A DNA stretch of 64,000 nucleotides from Aliidiomarina sedimenti (GCF_003986955.1 NZ_PIPN01000003.1:186001-250000), one strand, 5' to 3'; numbered from the stretch's first letter, positions 24,829 through 34,896 are shown. Translations and numbers: made by a program. Notes: generated from the sequence alone by a model not told the origin.

Positions 24829-26079
24829 ATGTCCCACAGTACGGCGCAGCTGCTTGAGCGTTTTTCACAACTGGCAGAGCCGGATACTTTCGATAGCCAT
24901 CAATTGCCCGATTATCAGCTTGGCTCTGAGGACACTGACGCGGCGGTGGAGCTGATCGGGACCGATTATTTTATCCTGCATCCTCTGGCGGCGACTCATG
25001 CACTGCTGGCGTTGCTGCAATGTCACGATGATAGTTTGTTCGCCCGGGCGCTAGGGGCTGCGGATGAAGGCTTATTGCATGCGCAACAAGAGTACATCGT
25101 CAGTTATGCGCTGCCGTACTGTGACGCCCCGTTAATTGGCTTGCTTGATGCGCTGATGGGGAATAGCGAGCACCGCGATGAGCGGCGTGTCTTTGCCGCC
25201 TGGTTGTTGCAGCAGTATGCAGCGTTGCATCCGGAATACTATGGTCGCGTGGCCAAAGTGGTCGGTGCCCGGCTGCAGGACTTTACGGCTAACCCGGCAG
25301 CGGTGAATGGGGTGCTGGTTGAAACCTGTGTCAGTATGCAGGCCGAAGAGCTACTTCCGCTTATTCAACGTGCTTATCAGCAAGAGTTGGTGACAAGTGC
25401 TGAATACACCAGCGCCGCCGCCGTTGAAGAGGCGTTGCTAACGCCGGAAACGGCGTTTGAAGCTGGCCTCGAACAGTTTATGCATACCAAAGAACTGGAT
25501 GAGATCCGGCAGGCACTGGAAACGAAGTTTCAGCGACGCCAGGGGAGCGGTTTACGCACCATGGCGGAACTCGATGGATTGCTTTATGCGCTGGCACTGA
25601 GCCCAACGCCAGTCGCCCGCTCGTTATGGCTGGCCCTGTTGCAGGACGAAACGCTGGCAGATATCAGCGAGGACATCTGCGAAGAGAGCGTTGACCAGCT
25701 GACCACCTACTATTCGGAAGTAAAAGACTCGCTGCTAGCTGGCGAAGCTGCCCCTTATTATGAATCCGTTGCGGTCGAGAACCTCAACAGTTTAGTGCCG
25801 TGGGCGGGTGGTTTCCTGTCTGGCTTTAGCTTGTGGACGGAAAGTGACCGCCTGAGCACGGAAAAGGCAGATGCGACTCAGGAACTGCTTGAGTTCCTGC
25901 ATGCGATTGTCGCCGACAAGCCTCTGCCGGAGCAGTACCAGGCCCTGGCGCACAGTGATTACCATATGATTATGCAGCTAATGTTGCAGCGCGCCTTCGA
26001 GGAAACTCAACAGAGCAGTGACGAGCTGACCCTGGATGACGATTCGTTGCAGGACTTTTTTGAGGGGTTTGACCGTTGA
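24829..26079 (+). CDS. UPF0149 (YecA/YgfB)-like protein with N-terminal helical region
   Basis: A 416-residue acidic protein. The ATG at 24829 has CGGAG 8 nt upstream (a GTG at 24820 is less likely). The C-terminal half resembles UPF0149: TMAELDGLLYALALSPTPVA (about 244-263) and VPWAGGFLSGFSLWTE (about 323-338), then an acidic tail (LTLDDDSLQDFFEGFDR). The N-terminal 230 residues look like helical repeats (HEAT-like; DUF1186 is possible). No catalytic or metal-binding motif was seen; the Cys/His-rich SEC-C tail of YecA is absent. The next gene overlaps its stop, so they form an operon. Function unknown. Confidence 0.55.
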   Translation: MSHSTAQLLERFSQLAEPDTFDSHQLPDYQLGSEDTDAAVELIGTDYFILHPLAATHALLALLQCHDDSLFARALGAADEGLLHAQQEYIVSYALPYCDAPLIGLLDALMGNSEHRDERRVFAAWLLQQYAALHPEYYGRVAKVVGARLQDFTANPAAVNGVLVETCVSMQAEELLPLIQRAYQQELVTSAEYTSAAAVEEALLTPETAFEAGLEQFMHTKELDEIRQALETKFQRRQGSGLRTMAELDGLLYALALSPTPVARSLWLALLQDETLADISEDICEESVDQLTTYYSEVKDSLLAGEAAPYYESVAVENLNSLVPWAGGFLSGFSLWTESDRLSTEKADATQELLEFLHAIVADKPLPEQYQALAHSDYHMIMQLMLQRAFEETQQSSDELTLDDDSLQDFFEGFDR

Positions 26080-26498
26080 CCTATTCAGAGTTAGAACTTG
26101 CCTACATGCTGGTGTCAGCGAAAGGCTCGGGGCTGGATGTGAATGCCTTTGTAGAACGTGACAATGGAGCTATTCATATTGATAATATAGAGCTGAATGA
26201 TGGCGACGAGATCCCTGCGGATCTGGATGATGCGTCTAAATACGTACGCGTGCCGGCACAGGATGACTTACTCAATGAATTTGAGCTGATGGGGTTGTTG
26301 GTCGAGCGTCAACTGAGTGAGCAGGAGCAGGCTGAATTCGCTCAGACTACGCAGGACTGTACAGCGGAAGCGGCGGTCCGGGCTGGCATCCACTACCTGA
26401 ATTCAATTGGTAAACTGGCTGCCTGGCGGCAACTGGTGACGACAGCGCAGGAACGCGCATTGCGCAACTGGGCGGAAAAAGAAGGGCTTGGTTTGTAG
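26076..26498 (+). CDS. Small acidic protein of unknown function
   Basis: 140 residues from a TTG at 26076 that overlaps the preceding stop codon by 4 nt, so translation is coupled. The protein is acidic in its first half (NIELNDGDEIPADLDDASKY), helical in its second, and ends RALRNWAEKEGLGL. VPAQDDLLNEFELMGLLVER is slightly reminiscent of UPF0158-type proteins, but I would not assign it. No signal peptide or membrane segment. Its constant pairing with the UPF0149-like gene would be the best clue to its role. Confidence 0.7.
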   Translation: MTYSELELAYMLVSAKGSGLDVNAFVERDNGAIHIDNIELNDGDEIPADLDDASKYVRVPAQDDLLNEFELMGLLVERQLSEQEQAEFAQTTQDCTAEAAVRAGIHYLNSIGKLAAWRQLVTTAQERALRNWAEKEGLGL

Positions 26499-26512
26499 GG
26501 CTCACTTGGTCG

Positions 26513-26552
26513 AGCAGACGCCAAGTAGACGTCAAGTAGACGCCAAATAGAC
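26513..26552. repeat. Three tandem 11-bp repeats
   Basis: GACGCCAAGTA, GACGTCAAGTA, GACGCCAAATA and a following GAC. It lies just after the stop of the small acidic protein gene and before the bidirectional terminator. Probably a replication-slippage tract. Confidence 0.7.
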
Positions 26553-26564
26553 AATAATCAGATA

Positions 26565-26593
26565 CAAAAAAACCGGCTAGTAGCCGGTTTTTT
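26565..26593. terminator. Bidirectional terminator between the acidic-protein operon and rpsT
   Basis: AAAAAAACCGGCTA, GT, AGCCGGTTTTTT. It has an A run on the left and a T run on the right between convergent genes, so it should serve both strands. Confidence 0.9.
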
Positions 26594-26630
26594 GATCTGC
26601 GCGTGGCGCAATTCACTTCAACAACACAAA

Positions 26631-26894
26631 TTAAGCTAATGCTTTAATTTGTGTGTTCAGGCGGCTCTTATGGCGAGACGCTTTGTTTTTGTGAATCAGG
26701 CCTTTGCTCGCGTAACGATCAAGGATTGGCGTCAATTCTGCGTATGCGTTTGATGCTTTTTCCTGGTCGCCAGCAGCAATAGCTGCGTTAACTTTTTTCA
26801 TGTACGTGCGCATCATTGAACGACGGCTCGCGTTGTGCTGACGACGTTTCTCGGATTGTACCGCACGTTTCTTAGCAGACTTGATGTTAGCCAA
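26631..26894 (-). CDS. rpsT: 30S ribosomal protein S20
   Basis: S20 is a small basic protein binding 16S rRNA early in 30S assembly. The 87-residue sequence begins [20 protein letters not shown] and contains [17 protein letters not shown] and [17 protein letters not shown], unmistakable for S20. It is divergent from murJ, the conserved neighbour in gammaproteobacteria. A sigma-70 promoter and a bidirectional terminator flank it. Confidence 0.98.
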   Translation of the reverse strand: MANIKSAKKRAVQSEKRRQHNASRRSMMRTYMKKVNAAIAAGDQEKASNAYAELTPILDRYASKGLIHKNKASRHKSRLNTQIKALA

Positions 26895-26956
26895 GGTAAA
26901 CTCCTAAATTCTGTAAGCTGTGTCTGACATTGCTGTCTTAACGTTTAAGGCCGCGG

Positions 26957-26986
26957 ACTATACCCGAATTCGGACCTAAAAGTCAA
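26957..26986 (-). promoter_or_regulatory. Sigma-70 promoter of rpsT
   Basis: Minus strand TTGACT (26986-26981), 18-nt spacer, TATAGT (26962-26957). It lies 63 nt upstream of the rpsT start. Confidence 0.7.
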
Positions 26987-27161
26987 TCCATTGTGCATGA
27001 CATTGATAAAATTTGTGCGCGTATTCTACCGGCCTGCTGGCCTGAGGGCAACAGTTATTTGGTTAGTATCTGAACGTGGCTTTTGCGTTTTAGGGTCTAT
27101 GCCTGCGTTTTGCTATCCCGTACTATAGCCTGTATTCGGATTAACAGCGCAGGACGTTGCC

Positions 27162-28787
27162 TTGAGCACAACTGAACCCTCACCGTCGACCCCGTCTGAA
27201 CCTCAGGGGCAGGCAGATATTCCAAAGCAGTCACCCCGGTTGGTTCGTTCCGGGCTGGTGGTCAGCGCGATGACCCTTATTTCACGGGTTCTCGGCCTGG
27301 TACGCGATATTGTGATTGCGGCTCTGATAGGGGCTGGTCAGGCGGCGGACGTATTTTTCTTTGCCAATAAAATTCCCAATTTTTTGCGCCGCCTGTTCGC
27401 CGAAGGCGCCTTCGCGCAGGCGTTTGTACCGGTCTTAACCGAATATCACCGCGGTAGAACGCTGGATGAAACGCGGCTGCTGATCGCCCGGGTCGCAGGC
27501 ACCCTTGGTACCATTATTACGGTTGTGACCATACTGGCGGTGATCGGCTCGCCAGTGGTGGCTGCGATGTTTGGCTTCGGCTGGTTTCTTGATTACTGGC
27601 AGGGCGGGCCGCACGCTGAAAAGTTTGAGCTTGCCAGCCTGTTGTTAAAAATCACCTTTCCTTATTTGTGGTTTATTACCTTCACCGCGTTGGCCGGTGC
27701 GATCCTGAATACCATTGGTAAGTTTGCGGTGGCGGCCTTTACCCCGGTCTTTCTCAACGTGGCTATTATCGCCGCGGCCTGGTGGCTGGCTCCGAACCTG
27801 GCCCAGCCGGAGATTGGGTTAGCCATTGGTGTCTTCGCCGGTGGTCTGGTGCAGTTTTTGTTTCAACTGCCGTTTTTAAAGCGCGCCGGTTTCCTGGTCC
27901 GCCCACGCTGGGGCTGGAACGACCCCGGGGTCAAACGTATTCGGCTGTTGATGCTACCCGCTATTTTTGGGGTGTCGGTCAGTCAGATCAACCTGCTCTT
28001 TGATACCCTGATTGCCTCCTTCCTGATGACCGGCTCGATCAGCTGGCTCTATTATGCCGACCGTTTACTTGAGTTCCCCCTTGGGCTGTTTGGCATCGCC
28101 ATCGCCACGGTTATTTTACCGGCATTGTCAGCGCGGCACGTAGACCAGTCACTAGCGCATTTTCGCGAAACTCTGGACTGGGGCGTGCGCGCGGTCAGTA
28201 TGCTGGGTTTACCGGCGATGGCAGGACTCATTGTGCTGGCTCAACCGATGCTGATGGTGCTTTTTATGCGCGGTGAATTTAGCGTCGATGATTCGCGGAT
28301 GGCCTCGTACAGTCTGATGGCATACGGTGCAGGTTTGCTTAGCTTTATGTTGGTTAAAGTACTGGCAACCGGGTTCTTTTCGCGCCAGGACACCAAACGG
28401 CCGGTGAAGTACGGCATTATCGCCATGGCAGCGAACATGGTATTCAACGTGATTTTTGCGATTCCTTTTGGTTACGTTGGCCTGGCGATCGCCACCGCGT
28501 TGTCAGGAACTGTGAATGCCTTGTTGCTGGCGAGCGTTTTGTATCGCGAAGGCGTGCTGGCGTTACCGCGGGCCACCTTAGTGTTTTTTGCCCGAATCAT
28601 CGCTGCGACACTGGCCATGGTGGCCATGATCCTGCTCTTGTCGCCGCCCATTACAAGCTGGCTGGCACAGGGTAATCTGATCCGCAGCCTCTGGCTTGGT
28701 GGCCTGATCGGCGCTGGTGGCCTGGTCTACGGCGCCAGTTTCCTGCTCCTCGGAGGCCGCCTGCGCCACCTGCGCACCCCCCACTAA
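27162..28787 (+). CDS. murJ: Lipid II flippase MurJ
   Basis: MurJ flips lipid II across the inner membrane for peptidoglycan synthesis. The 541-residue protein has a short hydrophilic N-terminus and about 14 hydrophobic segments, with the MurJ signatures LISRVLGLVRDIVIAALIGA (about 40-59), FFANKIPNFLRRLFAEGAF and FFSRQDTKRPVKYG. The start is TTG at 27162 with AGGA upstream; no nearer ATG precedes the first membrane segment. It heads the conserved block murJ-ribF-ileS-lspA. Confidence 0.96.
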   Translation: MSTTEPSPSTPSEPQGQADIPKQSPRLVRSGLVVSAMTLISRVLGLVRDIVIAALIGAGQAADVFFFANKIPNFLRRLFAEGAFAQAFVPVLTEYHRGRTLDETRLLIARVAGTLGTIITVVTILAVIGSPVVAAMFGFGWFLDYWQGGPHAEKFELASLLLKITFPYLWFITFTALAGAILNTIGKFAVAAFTPVFLNVAIIAAAWWLAPNLAQPEIGLAIGVFAGGLVQFLFQLPFLKRAGFLVRPRWGWNDPGVKRIRLLMLPAIFGVSVSQINLLFDTLIASFLMTGSISWLYYADRLLEFPLGLFGIAIATVILPALSARHVDQSLAHFRETLDWGVRAVSMLGLPAMAGLIVLAQPMLMVLFMRGEFSVDDSRMASYSLMAYGAGLLSFMLVKVLATGFFSRQDTKRPVKYGIIAMAANMVFNVIFAIPFGYVGLAIATALSGTVNALLLASVLYREGVLALPRATLVFFARIIAATLAMVAMILLLSPPITSWLAQGNLIRSLWLGGLIGAGGLVYGASFLLLGGRLRHLRTPH

Positions 28788-28790
28788 CGA

Positions 28791-28930
28791 TTCAACAAAC
28801 GAGCGCGGGGCTTGATCATTGAATTTGCCGCATTTGCTGTACGCAATGAGTCCAATTCAACGTTCAAGCCCCGCGCTCGAACGTTGAATTGCGTCAATTC
28901 AATGATCAAGCCCCGCGCCTGAACGTTGAA
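28791..28930. repeat. Cluster of three REP-like units between murJ and ribF
   Basis: One unit on the plus and two on the minus orientation. The middle unit (28856-28888) is perfect: TTCAACGTTC, core AAGCCCCGCGCTC, GAACGTTGAA. The left and middle cores face each other as a large palindrome. The cluster fills the spacer up to the ribF promoter region. Confidence 0.85.
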
Positions 28931-28960
28931 TTGTGGGTGAAACCTGGGCGGGGTTTGGGG

Positions 28961-28966
28961 TATAAT
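28961..28966 (+). promoter_or_regulatory. Possible -10 element of ribF
   Basis: TATAAT preceded by GGGG, 10 nt upstream of the ribF ATG at 28976; this would give a very short leader. No convincing -35 is seen at 17 nt. Confidence 0.35.
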
Positions 28967-28975
28967 CCAGCGCTT

Positions 28976-29899
28976 ATGGAACTTATTCGCGGTTTACACA
29001 CAATTACTCCGTCCCATCGCCACTGTGTTCTCACCATTGGTAATTTTGACGGCGTTCACCTCGGGCATCAGGCGGTGCTGCAGCGGGTGCGAGCCCGCGC
29101 GGCTGAATTACAGCTACCGGCGGTGGTGATGACCTTTGAGCCACAGCCGCTTGAATTTTTTCGTCCGGAAATTGCTCCGGCACGGCTGACCACCTGGCGC
29201 GAGAAGTATCAATTACTGAAAAGTCAGGGTATCCAGCGCATGCTGTGTACACCATTCAATCAAAAATTTGCCAGCCAGGCGGCAGAAACCTTTGTAAAAA
29301 CCACGCTGGTCGATAAACTCGGCGTTAAGCTGGTTGTAGTGGGTGATGATTTTCGTTTTGGTAAAGACCGCGCTGGCGATTTCGCGCTGTTGCAAGCAAT
29401 GGGTGAGCAGTATAACTTTGCGGTGGTTGACACCCAAAGCTATCGCCACGATACCCAACGTGTTTCCTCGACGTTAATCCGTGAAGCACTGGAGCAGGGC
29501 CATTTTGCCGATGCCGAGGAGATGCTTGGCCGACCTTTTACTCTGTGCGGTAAAGTTAGCCATGGCGCAAAGAAAGGGCGTACCATTGGCTTTCCGACCG
29601 CGAATGTTCCACTGAAGCGGTTGCGTTCACCCTTGCAGGGGGTGTTTGTGGTTCAGGTTGAGGTGGCCGGCAAACGCTACAACGGGGTCGCCAATATTGG
29701 CCGGCGGCCTACGGTCAATGGCCAGGGTGTCCAGCTTGAGGCGCACCTGTTTAACTTCGCCGGTGACTTGTATGGTGAAGAGATGGTCGTCACCCCTTTG
29801 CATAAAATTCGCGACGAAGTGAAATTCGCTTCGCTGGAAGAACTAAAACAACAAATTCACCTGGATGTAATGCAGGCTCAGGCCTACGCAAACCGCTAG
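28976..29899 (+). CDS. ribF: Bifunctional riboflavin kinase / FAD synthetase RibF
   Basis: RibF phosphorylates riboflavin to FMN and adenylates FMN to FAD. The protein (307 residues from the ATG at 28976) has the nucleotidyltransferase motif TIGNFDGVHLGHQAVL (about 19-34) and VGDDFRFGKDRAGD, then the kinase domain with HGAKKGRTIGFPTANV (about 197-212) and GVANIGRRPTV. A longer in-frame reading upstream only passes through REP-like repeats, so I reject it. Standard location before ileS. Confidence 0.97.
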   Translation: MELIRGLHTITPSHRHCVLTIGNFDGVHLGHQAVLQRVRARAAELQLPAVVMTFEPQPLEFFRPEIAPARLTTWREKYQLLKSQGIQRMLCTPFNQKFASQAAETFVKTTLVDKLGVKLVVVGDDFRFGKDRAGDFALLQAMGEQYNFAVVDTQSYRHDTQRVSSTLIREALEQGHFADAEEMLGRPFTLCGKVSHGAKKGRTIGFPTANVPLKRLRSPLQGVFVVQVEVAGKRYNGVANIGRRPTVNGQGVQLEAHLFNFAGDLYGEEMVVTPLHKIRDEVKFASLEELKQQIHLDVMQAQAYANR

Positions 29900-29910
29900 G
29901 TCAGTCATGA

Positions 29911-29945
29911 ATTCAAGATTCGAGCGCGGGGCTTGAATCTTGAAT
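29911..29945. repeat. REP-like unit between ribF and ileS
   Basis: ATTCAAGATTC, core GAGCGCGGGGCTT, GAATCTTGAAT: a perfect 11-bp stem. Relative to the copy at 28856, stem bases differ in a compensatory way. Confidence 0.8.
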
Positions 29946-29984
29946 TCGGGTAATAATTCATAAAGCGACGGAAATTAGAAAGGC

Positions 29985-32828
29985 ATGAGCGACTATAAGC
30001 ACACGTTAAACTTACCTGAAACGCCGTTTCCTATGCGCGGCAACCTGGCGCAACGCGAACCGAAAATGCTTGAGCAATGGTACGCCGCCGATCTGTATGG
30101 CGAGATCCGCAATGCGCGTGCAGGTCGCGACAAGTTTATTCTGCACGACGGCCCTCCGTACGCTAACGGCCAGATCCACATTGGCCATGCGGTCAATAAA
30201 ATCCTTAAAGATGTGGTGGTGAAATCGAAGACCTTAAGTGGCTTTGACGCTCCTTACGTTCCAGGCTGGGACTGTCATGGTTTACCGATTGAGCTGGTCG
30301 TTGAGAAAAAGCACGGCAAGCCGGGTGCTAAACTAACCGATGCCGAGTTTCGTGAGAAATGCCGTGAGTTTGCCCTCAGCCAGATCCAGGGCCAGCGTGA
30401 AGACTTCAAACGATTAGGTGTACTCGGTCAGTGGGACCAGCCCTATATGACGATGGCTTTCGAACAGGAAGCCAATACCGTTCGCGCGTTAGGTAAAGTT
30501 ATTGAGCGTGGCCATTTGCAACAAGGCTTTAAGCCGGTGCACTGGTGTACCGACTGTGGTTCGGCGCTGGCTGAAGCTGAGGTCGAGTACAAAGACAAGA
30601 CCTCACCGGCGATTGATGTTAAATACCCGGCCCAGAACGAGGCTGAACTGGTGGCGGCTTTTGAACACCCGGAAGGGCACGAAGGCAGCGGCCCGGTGAG
30701 CGTGGTCATCTGGACCACCACCCCGTGGACAATCCCGGCCTCGCAGGCGATTACCTTAGCCGGTGATCTGGAGTACGCACTGGTTCAGGTTGAAGCAGGG
30801 AATGATGATAAGCCGGTCGAACGTCTGATCATGGCGTCTGATCTGGTGAGCGATGCGATGGCTCGATATGGTATCGATAAATATCATAAACTTGGCTTCT
30901 GCAAGGGTGCGGCGCTGGAAAAAATGACAGTGAATCACCCGCTGTTTGAGCGTGATATTTTACTGATCCTGGGCGATCACGTTACCACCGAATCAGGCAC
31001 CGGTTGTGTACACACAGCCCCCGGGCACGGTGTCGATGACTTTCTGGTTGGTAAGCAATATGGTCTTGAAGTGTACAACCCGGTTAATGACCGTGGTGTG
31101 TATAAAGACGACACCCCGATGTTTGCAGGTCAGCACGTATTTAAAGCCAATGATGTGATTACCGAAGCGATTAAAGAGGCGGGAAATCTGGCGCACCACG
31201 AAGCTTATCCGCACAGCTACCCGCATTGCTGGCGGCATAAAACTCCAATTATCTTCCGTGCTACACCGCAATGGTTTATCAGCATGGAAAAAGAAAACTT
31301 GCGCCGCGATGCGCTGGAACAGATCAAAGAGGTTCGCTGGGTCCCTGAGTGGGGCGAAAACCGTATCGCCAGCATGGTAGAAGGGCGTCCGGACTGGTGT
31401 ATTTCGCGTCAGCGTACCTGGGGCACACCGCTTACTTTATTTGTTCATCGCGAAACTGACGAATTGCACCCGCGCACGCTTGAGTTGCTGGAGCAGGTGG
31501 CAGGCAAAATTGAACAGGCCGGTATTCAGGCGTGGTTTGATTTGGATGCCGCAGAACTACTGGGCGATGAAGCAGAGCAGTATCGCAAACTGACCGACAC
31601 CATGGATGTCTGGTTTGATTCCGGGGTCACTCACTATTGCGTGCTTGATCAGCAGGAACAGCTGGCGTGGCCGGCGGATCTGTACCTGGAAGGCTCGGAT
31701 CAACACCGTGGCTGGTTCCAGTCGTCGCTGATGACGGGTGTTGCGACCAAAGGAAAAGCCCCGTACCGCCATGTACTGACCCACGGCTTTACCGTTGATC
31801 AGGATGGACGCAAAATGTCCAAGTCGTTGGGCAACGTGGTTTCACCCCAGGAAGTAATGAACAAACTGGGTGGTGACATTCTGCGTTTGTGGGTTGCTTC
31901 AACGGACTATACCGCTGAAATGACAGTGTCAGACGAAATCCTTAAGCGGTCAGCCGATGCTTATCGTCGTATTCGTAATACCGCGCGTTTTCTGCTTTCT
32001 AACCTGAATGGCTTCGTCCCGGCAGAGCATGCGGTAGCGACTGAAGATATGGTTGAGCTGGATCGCTGGATTGTCGGCCGGGCGCGGACACTGCAAAGTG
32101 AGATTATCGATGCGTACGACAACTACCAGTTCCTGAGCGTGACCCAGAAACTGATGCACTTCTGCTCGATTGAGCTTGGTAGTTTCTATCTGGATATTAT
32201 TAAAGACCGTCAGTACACGGCGAAGCAAGACAGTGTTGCGCAACGCTCGTGTCAGACCGCGCTGTGGCATATTGTCGAAGCGCTGGTGCGTTGGATGGCG
32301 CCTATTACCAGTTTCACCGCACAGGAAATCTGGGAGCTGATGCCTGAAGTCGAGGGTCGTCAGACTTATGTATTTACGGCGGAGTGGTATCAGGCATGGC
32401 CACAGCTGGATGTTGAGAGTCAGCTTAGTGACAGCGACTGGCAACAACTACTGGTGGTGCGCGGCGAAGTAAACCGGGCTCTTGAGCAGGCACGCCGTGA
32501 CGATCGTATTGGTGGCTCGCTGCAAGCTAACGTTATGCTGTATGTCAGCGACGAGTTGGAAGCGCTGCTGGCTAAACTTAAAGACGAGCTGCGGTTTGTG
32601 TTGCTGACCTCGCACGCTGACACGGCGCCGTTGAGTCAGATCCCAGATGATGCCATTGCCACTGACGTCGAGGGGCTTAAAGTAGTGGTCCTGAAGTCAC
32701 CGCATAGCAAATGTGCTCGCTGCTGGCATCACCGCGAAGAGGTTGGCACTATCAACGAGCATCCTGAGCTATGTCAGCGCTGTGTCACCAATGTGGATGG
32801 CGACGGTGAGCAACGGAGTTTCGCCTGA
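29985..32828 (+). CDS. ileS: Isoleucyl-tRNA synthetase
   Basis: Charges tRNA-Ile in the cytoplasm. The 947-residue class I synthetase has the HIGH motif in [11 protein letters not shown] (about 62-72), the editing domain ([13 protein letters not shown]), KMSKS in [13 protein letters not shown] (about 605) and a C-terminal zinc site ([10 protein letters not shown] and CQRC). Length is typical of bacterial IleS type 1. Its stop overlaps the lspA start (ATGA), as in many gammaproteobacteria. Confidence 0.98.
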   Translation: MSDYKHTLNLPETPFPMRGNLAQREPKMLEQWYAADLYGEIRNARAGRDKFILHDGPPYANGQIHIGHAVNKILKDVVVKSKTLSGFDAPYVPGWDCHGLPIELVVEKKHGKPGAKLTDAEFREKCREFALSQIQGQREDFKRLGVLGQWDQPYMTMAFEQEANTVRALGKVIERGHLQQGFKPVHWCTDCGSALAEAEVEYKDKTSPAIDVKYPAQNEAELVAAFEHPEGHEGSGPVSVVIWTTTPWTIPASQAITLAGDLEYALVQVEAGNDDKPVERLIMASDLVSDAMARYGIDKYHKLGFCKGAALEKMTVNHPLFERDILLILGDHVTTESGTGCVHTAPGHGVDDFLVGKQYGLEVYNPVNDRGVYKDDTPMFAGQHVFKANDVITEAIKEAGNLAHHEAYPHSYPHCWRHKTPIIFRATPQWFISMEKENLRRDALEQIKEVRWVPEWGENRIASMVEGRPDWCISRQRTWGTPLTLFVHRETDELHPRTLELLEQVAGKIEQAGIQAWFDLDAAELLGDEAEQYRKLTDTMDVWFDSGVTHYCVLDQQEQLAWPADLYLEGSDQHRGWFQSSLMTGVATKGKAPYRHVLTHGFTVDQDGRKMSKSLGNVVSPQEVMNKLGGDILRLWVASTDYTAEMTVSDEILKRSADAYRRIRNTARFLLSNLNGFVPAEHAVATEDMVELDRWIVGRARTLQSEIIDAYDNYQFLSVTQKLMHFCSIELGSFYLDIIKDRQYTAKQDSVAQRSCQTALWHIVEALVRWMAPITSFTAQEIWELMPEVEGRQTYVFTAEWYQAWPQLDVESQLSDSDWQQLLVVRGEVNRALEQARRDDRIGGSLQANVMLYVSDELEALLAKLKDELRFVLLTSHADTAPLSQIPDDAIATDVEGLKVVVLKSPHSKCARCWHHREEVGTINEHPELCQRCVTNVDGDGEQRSFA

Positions 32829-33331
32829 TGACAGCACAACGACCAGCGCGTTGGCAGGACAGTGGCTGGCGCCTGATGTGGGTGCCATTGCTGATTATTG
32901 TCCTTGATCAGCTTACCAAACAGGCGATTCTGGCGACCTTGAGTCTGTATGAACGAATTAACGTGCTGCCGTTTTTTGATATTGTGCATGCACAAAATTT
33001 TGGTGCCGCGTTTAGCTTTTTAAGTGATGCCGGTGGCTGGCAGCGTTGGTTTTTTACCTTGCTGGCGGTCGTTATATCGGCGGTGCTGGTTTTCTGGATG
33101 CGCCGTCAGTCGCGTCGGGAATGGCGCTTAAACTGGGCATTTGGGCTGGTTATTGGCGGCGCGCTGGGTAACGTGCTGGACCGACTGCAGCATGGTTACG
33201 TGGTAGATTTCCTTGATCTTTATATTCGTCTCGGTGACAGCAGCCATCATTGGCCAGCATTTAACGTAGCCGACAGCGCCATTGTCATTGGCGCTGGCCT
33301 GATGATCTGGGACGGCTTTCGAAATCGATAA
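32828..33331 (+). CDS. lspA: Lipoprotein signal peptidase LspA
   Basis: LspA cleaves prolipoprotein signal peptides in the inner membrane. The 167-residue protein has four hydrophobic segments and the two catalytic aspartate motifs, GNVLDRLQHGYVVDFLD and FNVADSAIVIG, as well as LDQLTKQAI near the N-terminus. It overlaps ileS by 1 nt. Its substrates here include FlgH and MlaA. REP-like repeat follows. Confidence 0.97.
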   Translation: MTAQRPARWQDSGWRLMWVPLLIIVLDQLTKQAILATLSLYERINVLPFFDIVHAQNFGAAFSFLSDAGGWQRWFFTLLAVVISAVLVFWMRRQSRREWRLNWAFGLVIGGALGNVLDRLQHGYVVDFLDLYIRLGDSSHHWPAFNVADSAIVIGAGLMIWDGFRNR

Positions 33332-33336
33332 GTGAA

Positions 33337-33368
33337 TTCAATGATCAGGCCCCGGCTCGATGGTTGAA
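33337..33368. repeat. REP-like unit between lspA and fkpB (degenerate)
   Basis: TTCAATGATC, core AGGCCCCGGCTC, GATGGTTGAA. The core is one base shorter and the stem is imperfect compared with the other copies. Confidence 0.65.
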
Positions 33369-33383
33369 AGTGAAGAGGTAGAT

Positions 33384-33830
33384 ATGAGTGAGTTAGCGGT
33401 CATCGGTGAGAATAGCCGGGTGGTGATGCATTTTTCGATTAAGCTGGAAGACGGCAGTGCGGCGGATAGTTCGAAAGTGCACGGAAAGCCCGCGCGCTTT
33501 CGGGTCGGCGACGGCAATCTGACCCCAAATTTTGAGAAACACCTGTTGGGGTTAAAGGCTGGTGACGAGCGCGAATTCACTTTAGCACCTGAAGAAGCCT
33601 TCGGTGTGCCGATCGATGAGAACATTTACCATCTTGATAAGTCTAAGTTCAGTGATGATGCGCCGGCGGAAGTGGGCTCTATTATTGCCTTTAACCAGCC
33701 TGACGGGCGAGAAGTCCCCGGCATAGTGCGTAACGTCGAAGGTAATACCGTGACCATCGATTTTAATCATCCACTGGCCGGTCAGCGCATTATCTTCGCG
33801 GTTGAAATTTTGAGTGTGGAGGACGCATGA
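33384..33830 (+). CDS. fkpB: FKBP-type peptidyl-prolyl cis-trans isomerase FkpB (SlpA)
   Basis: Cytoplasmic FKBP-type prolyl isomerase of the SlyD-like group. The protein (148 residues from the ATG at 33384, AGAGG upstream) has [35 protein letters not shown] and [16 protein letters not shown], matching the FKBP core with an insert-in-flap domain. The upstream in-frame extension enters the REP-like unit and is rejected. It overlaps ispH by 4 nt. Confidence 0.95.
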   Translation: MSELAVIGENSRVVMHFSIKLEDGSAADSSKVHGKPARFRVGDGNLTPNFEKHLLGLKAGDEREFTLAPEEAFGVPIDENIYHLDKSKFSDDAPAEVGSIIAFNQPDGREVPGIVRNVEGNTVTIDFNHPLAGQRIIFAVEILSVEDA

Positions 33831-34771
33831 ACGTAATCCTGGCTAACCCGCGCGGCTTTTGTGCCGGTGTTGACCGTGCGATCACCATTGTCGAACAGGC
33901 ATTGGCGATGTTTTCGCCGCCTATTTATGTGCGCCATGAAGTGGTCCACAACAAATATGTGGTGGACGGATTGCGGGACCGTGGGGCCGTGTTTGTTGAA
34001 GAACTGGATCAGGTACCGGACGACAGTATTGTTATCTTTTCTGCCCACGGGGTCTCAAAGGCGGTCCGCCAGGCGGCTCAGAACCGGGGTTTGAAAGTCT
34101 TTGATGCAACCTGCCCGCTGGTCACCAAAGTGCATATGGAAGTGACCCGCGCCAGTCGCAGAGGTCATGAGTGTGTGCTGATTGGGCACGCCGGACACCC
34201 TGAAGTAGAAGGGACCATGGGCCAGTATCTGAACGACGAAGGCGGTATTTACCTGGTGGAATCGGTCGACGATGTGGCCGAACTTGACGTCAAGGACCCG
34301 GAAAACCTGCATTACATGAGCCAGACTACACTGTCGGTGGATGATACTGCTGATGTGATTGATGCATTGCGCTCTCGTTTTCCATCGATTAACGGGCCAC
34401 GTAAAGACGACATCTGCTATGCCACCCAGAATCGGCAGGATGCGGTTCGCGAGATGGCGGACGAAGTGGATGTGATGCTGGTGGTCGGTGCGCGCAACAG
34501 TTCCAACTCGAATCGTTTGCGCGAACTGGCTGAGAAAATGGGTACCCCGGCGTATCTGATTGATGACGAACATTGCCTGCAGCAAGACTGGTTTACCAAT
34601 GTGCGCAATGTGGGCGTCACCGCAGGTGCATCTGCTCCGGATATTCTGGTTCATAACGTGGTGAAACGTTTGCAGCTGTGGGGTGGTGGAGACGTCGAGG
34701 AACGCAGCGGTCGCGAAGAGAATGTGACCTTCTCAATTCCCCCCGAATTAAGGGTTACCCAGGTCTCCTGA
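33827..34771 (+). CDS. ispH: 4-hydroxy-3-methylbut-2-enyl diphosphate reductase IspH
   Basis: The last step of the MEP isoprenoid pathway, producing IPP and DMAPP; it carries a 4Fe-4S cluster. The 314-residue protein has three conserved cysteines in [12 protein letters not shown] (Cys12), [11 protein letters not shown] (about 96) and [11 protein letters not shown] (about 197), plus [13 protein letters not shown] and [14 protein letters not shown]. Its start overlaps the fkpB stop (ATGA). A strong terminator follows. Confidence 0.97.
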   Translation: MNVILANPRGFCAGVDRAITIVEQALAMFSPPIYVRHEVVHNKYVVDGLRDRGAVFVEELDQVPDDSIVIFSAHGVSKAVRQAAQNRGLKVFDATCPLVTKVHMEVTRASRRGHECVLIGHAGHPEVEGTMGQYLNDEGGIYLVESVDDVAELDVKDPENLHYMSQTTLSVDDTADVIDALRSRFPSINGPRKDDICYATQNRQDAVREMADEVDVMLVVGARNSSNSNRLRELAEKMGTPAYLIDDEHCLQQDWFTNVRNVGVTAGASAPDILVHNVVKRLQLWGGGDVEERSGREENVTFSIPPELRVTQVS

Positions 34772-34786
34772 TTTCAGTATGTAGTT

Positions 34787-34826
34787 AAAAGCCCGCCGTG
34801 TATTTGCGTACACGGCGGGCTTTTTT
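34787..34826 (+). terminator. Intrinsic terminator after ispH
   Basis: AAAGCCCGCCGTGTA and TACACGGCGGGCTTT form a 15-bp stem around a 6-nt loop, with T residues after. It closes the murJ/ribF to ispH block and separates it from the pilin-like genes. Confidence 0.93.
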
Positions 34827-34896
34827 GTGCGTGATTGCGCAACTGGCGAGCAAAAAAGCGGCCTAGGTTCATACTCTCGGTATTGCGGGTGGGGGA

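Noticed and set aside
28889-28975. N-terminal extension of RibF
   Set aside because: Encoded by REP-like sequence and upstream of a TATAAT box; family members begin at the equivalent of 28976.
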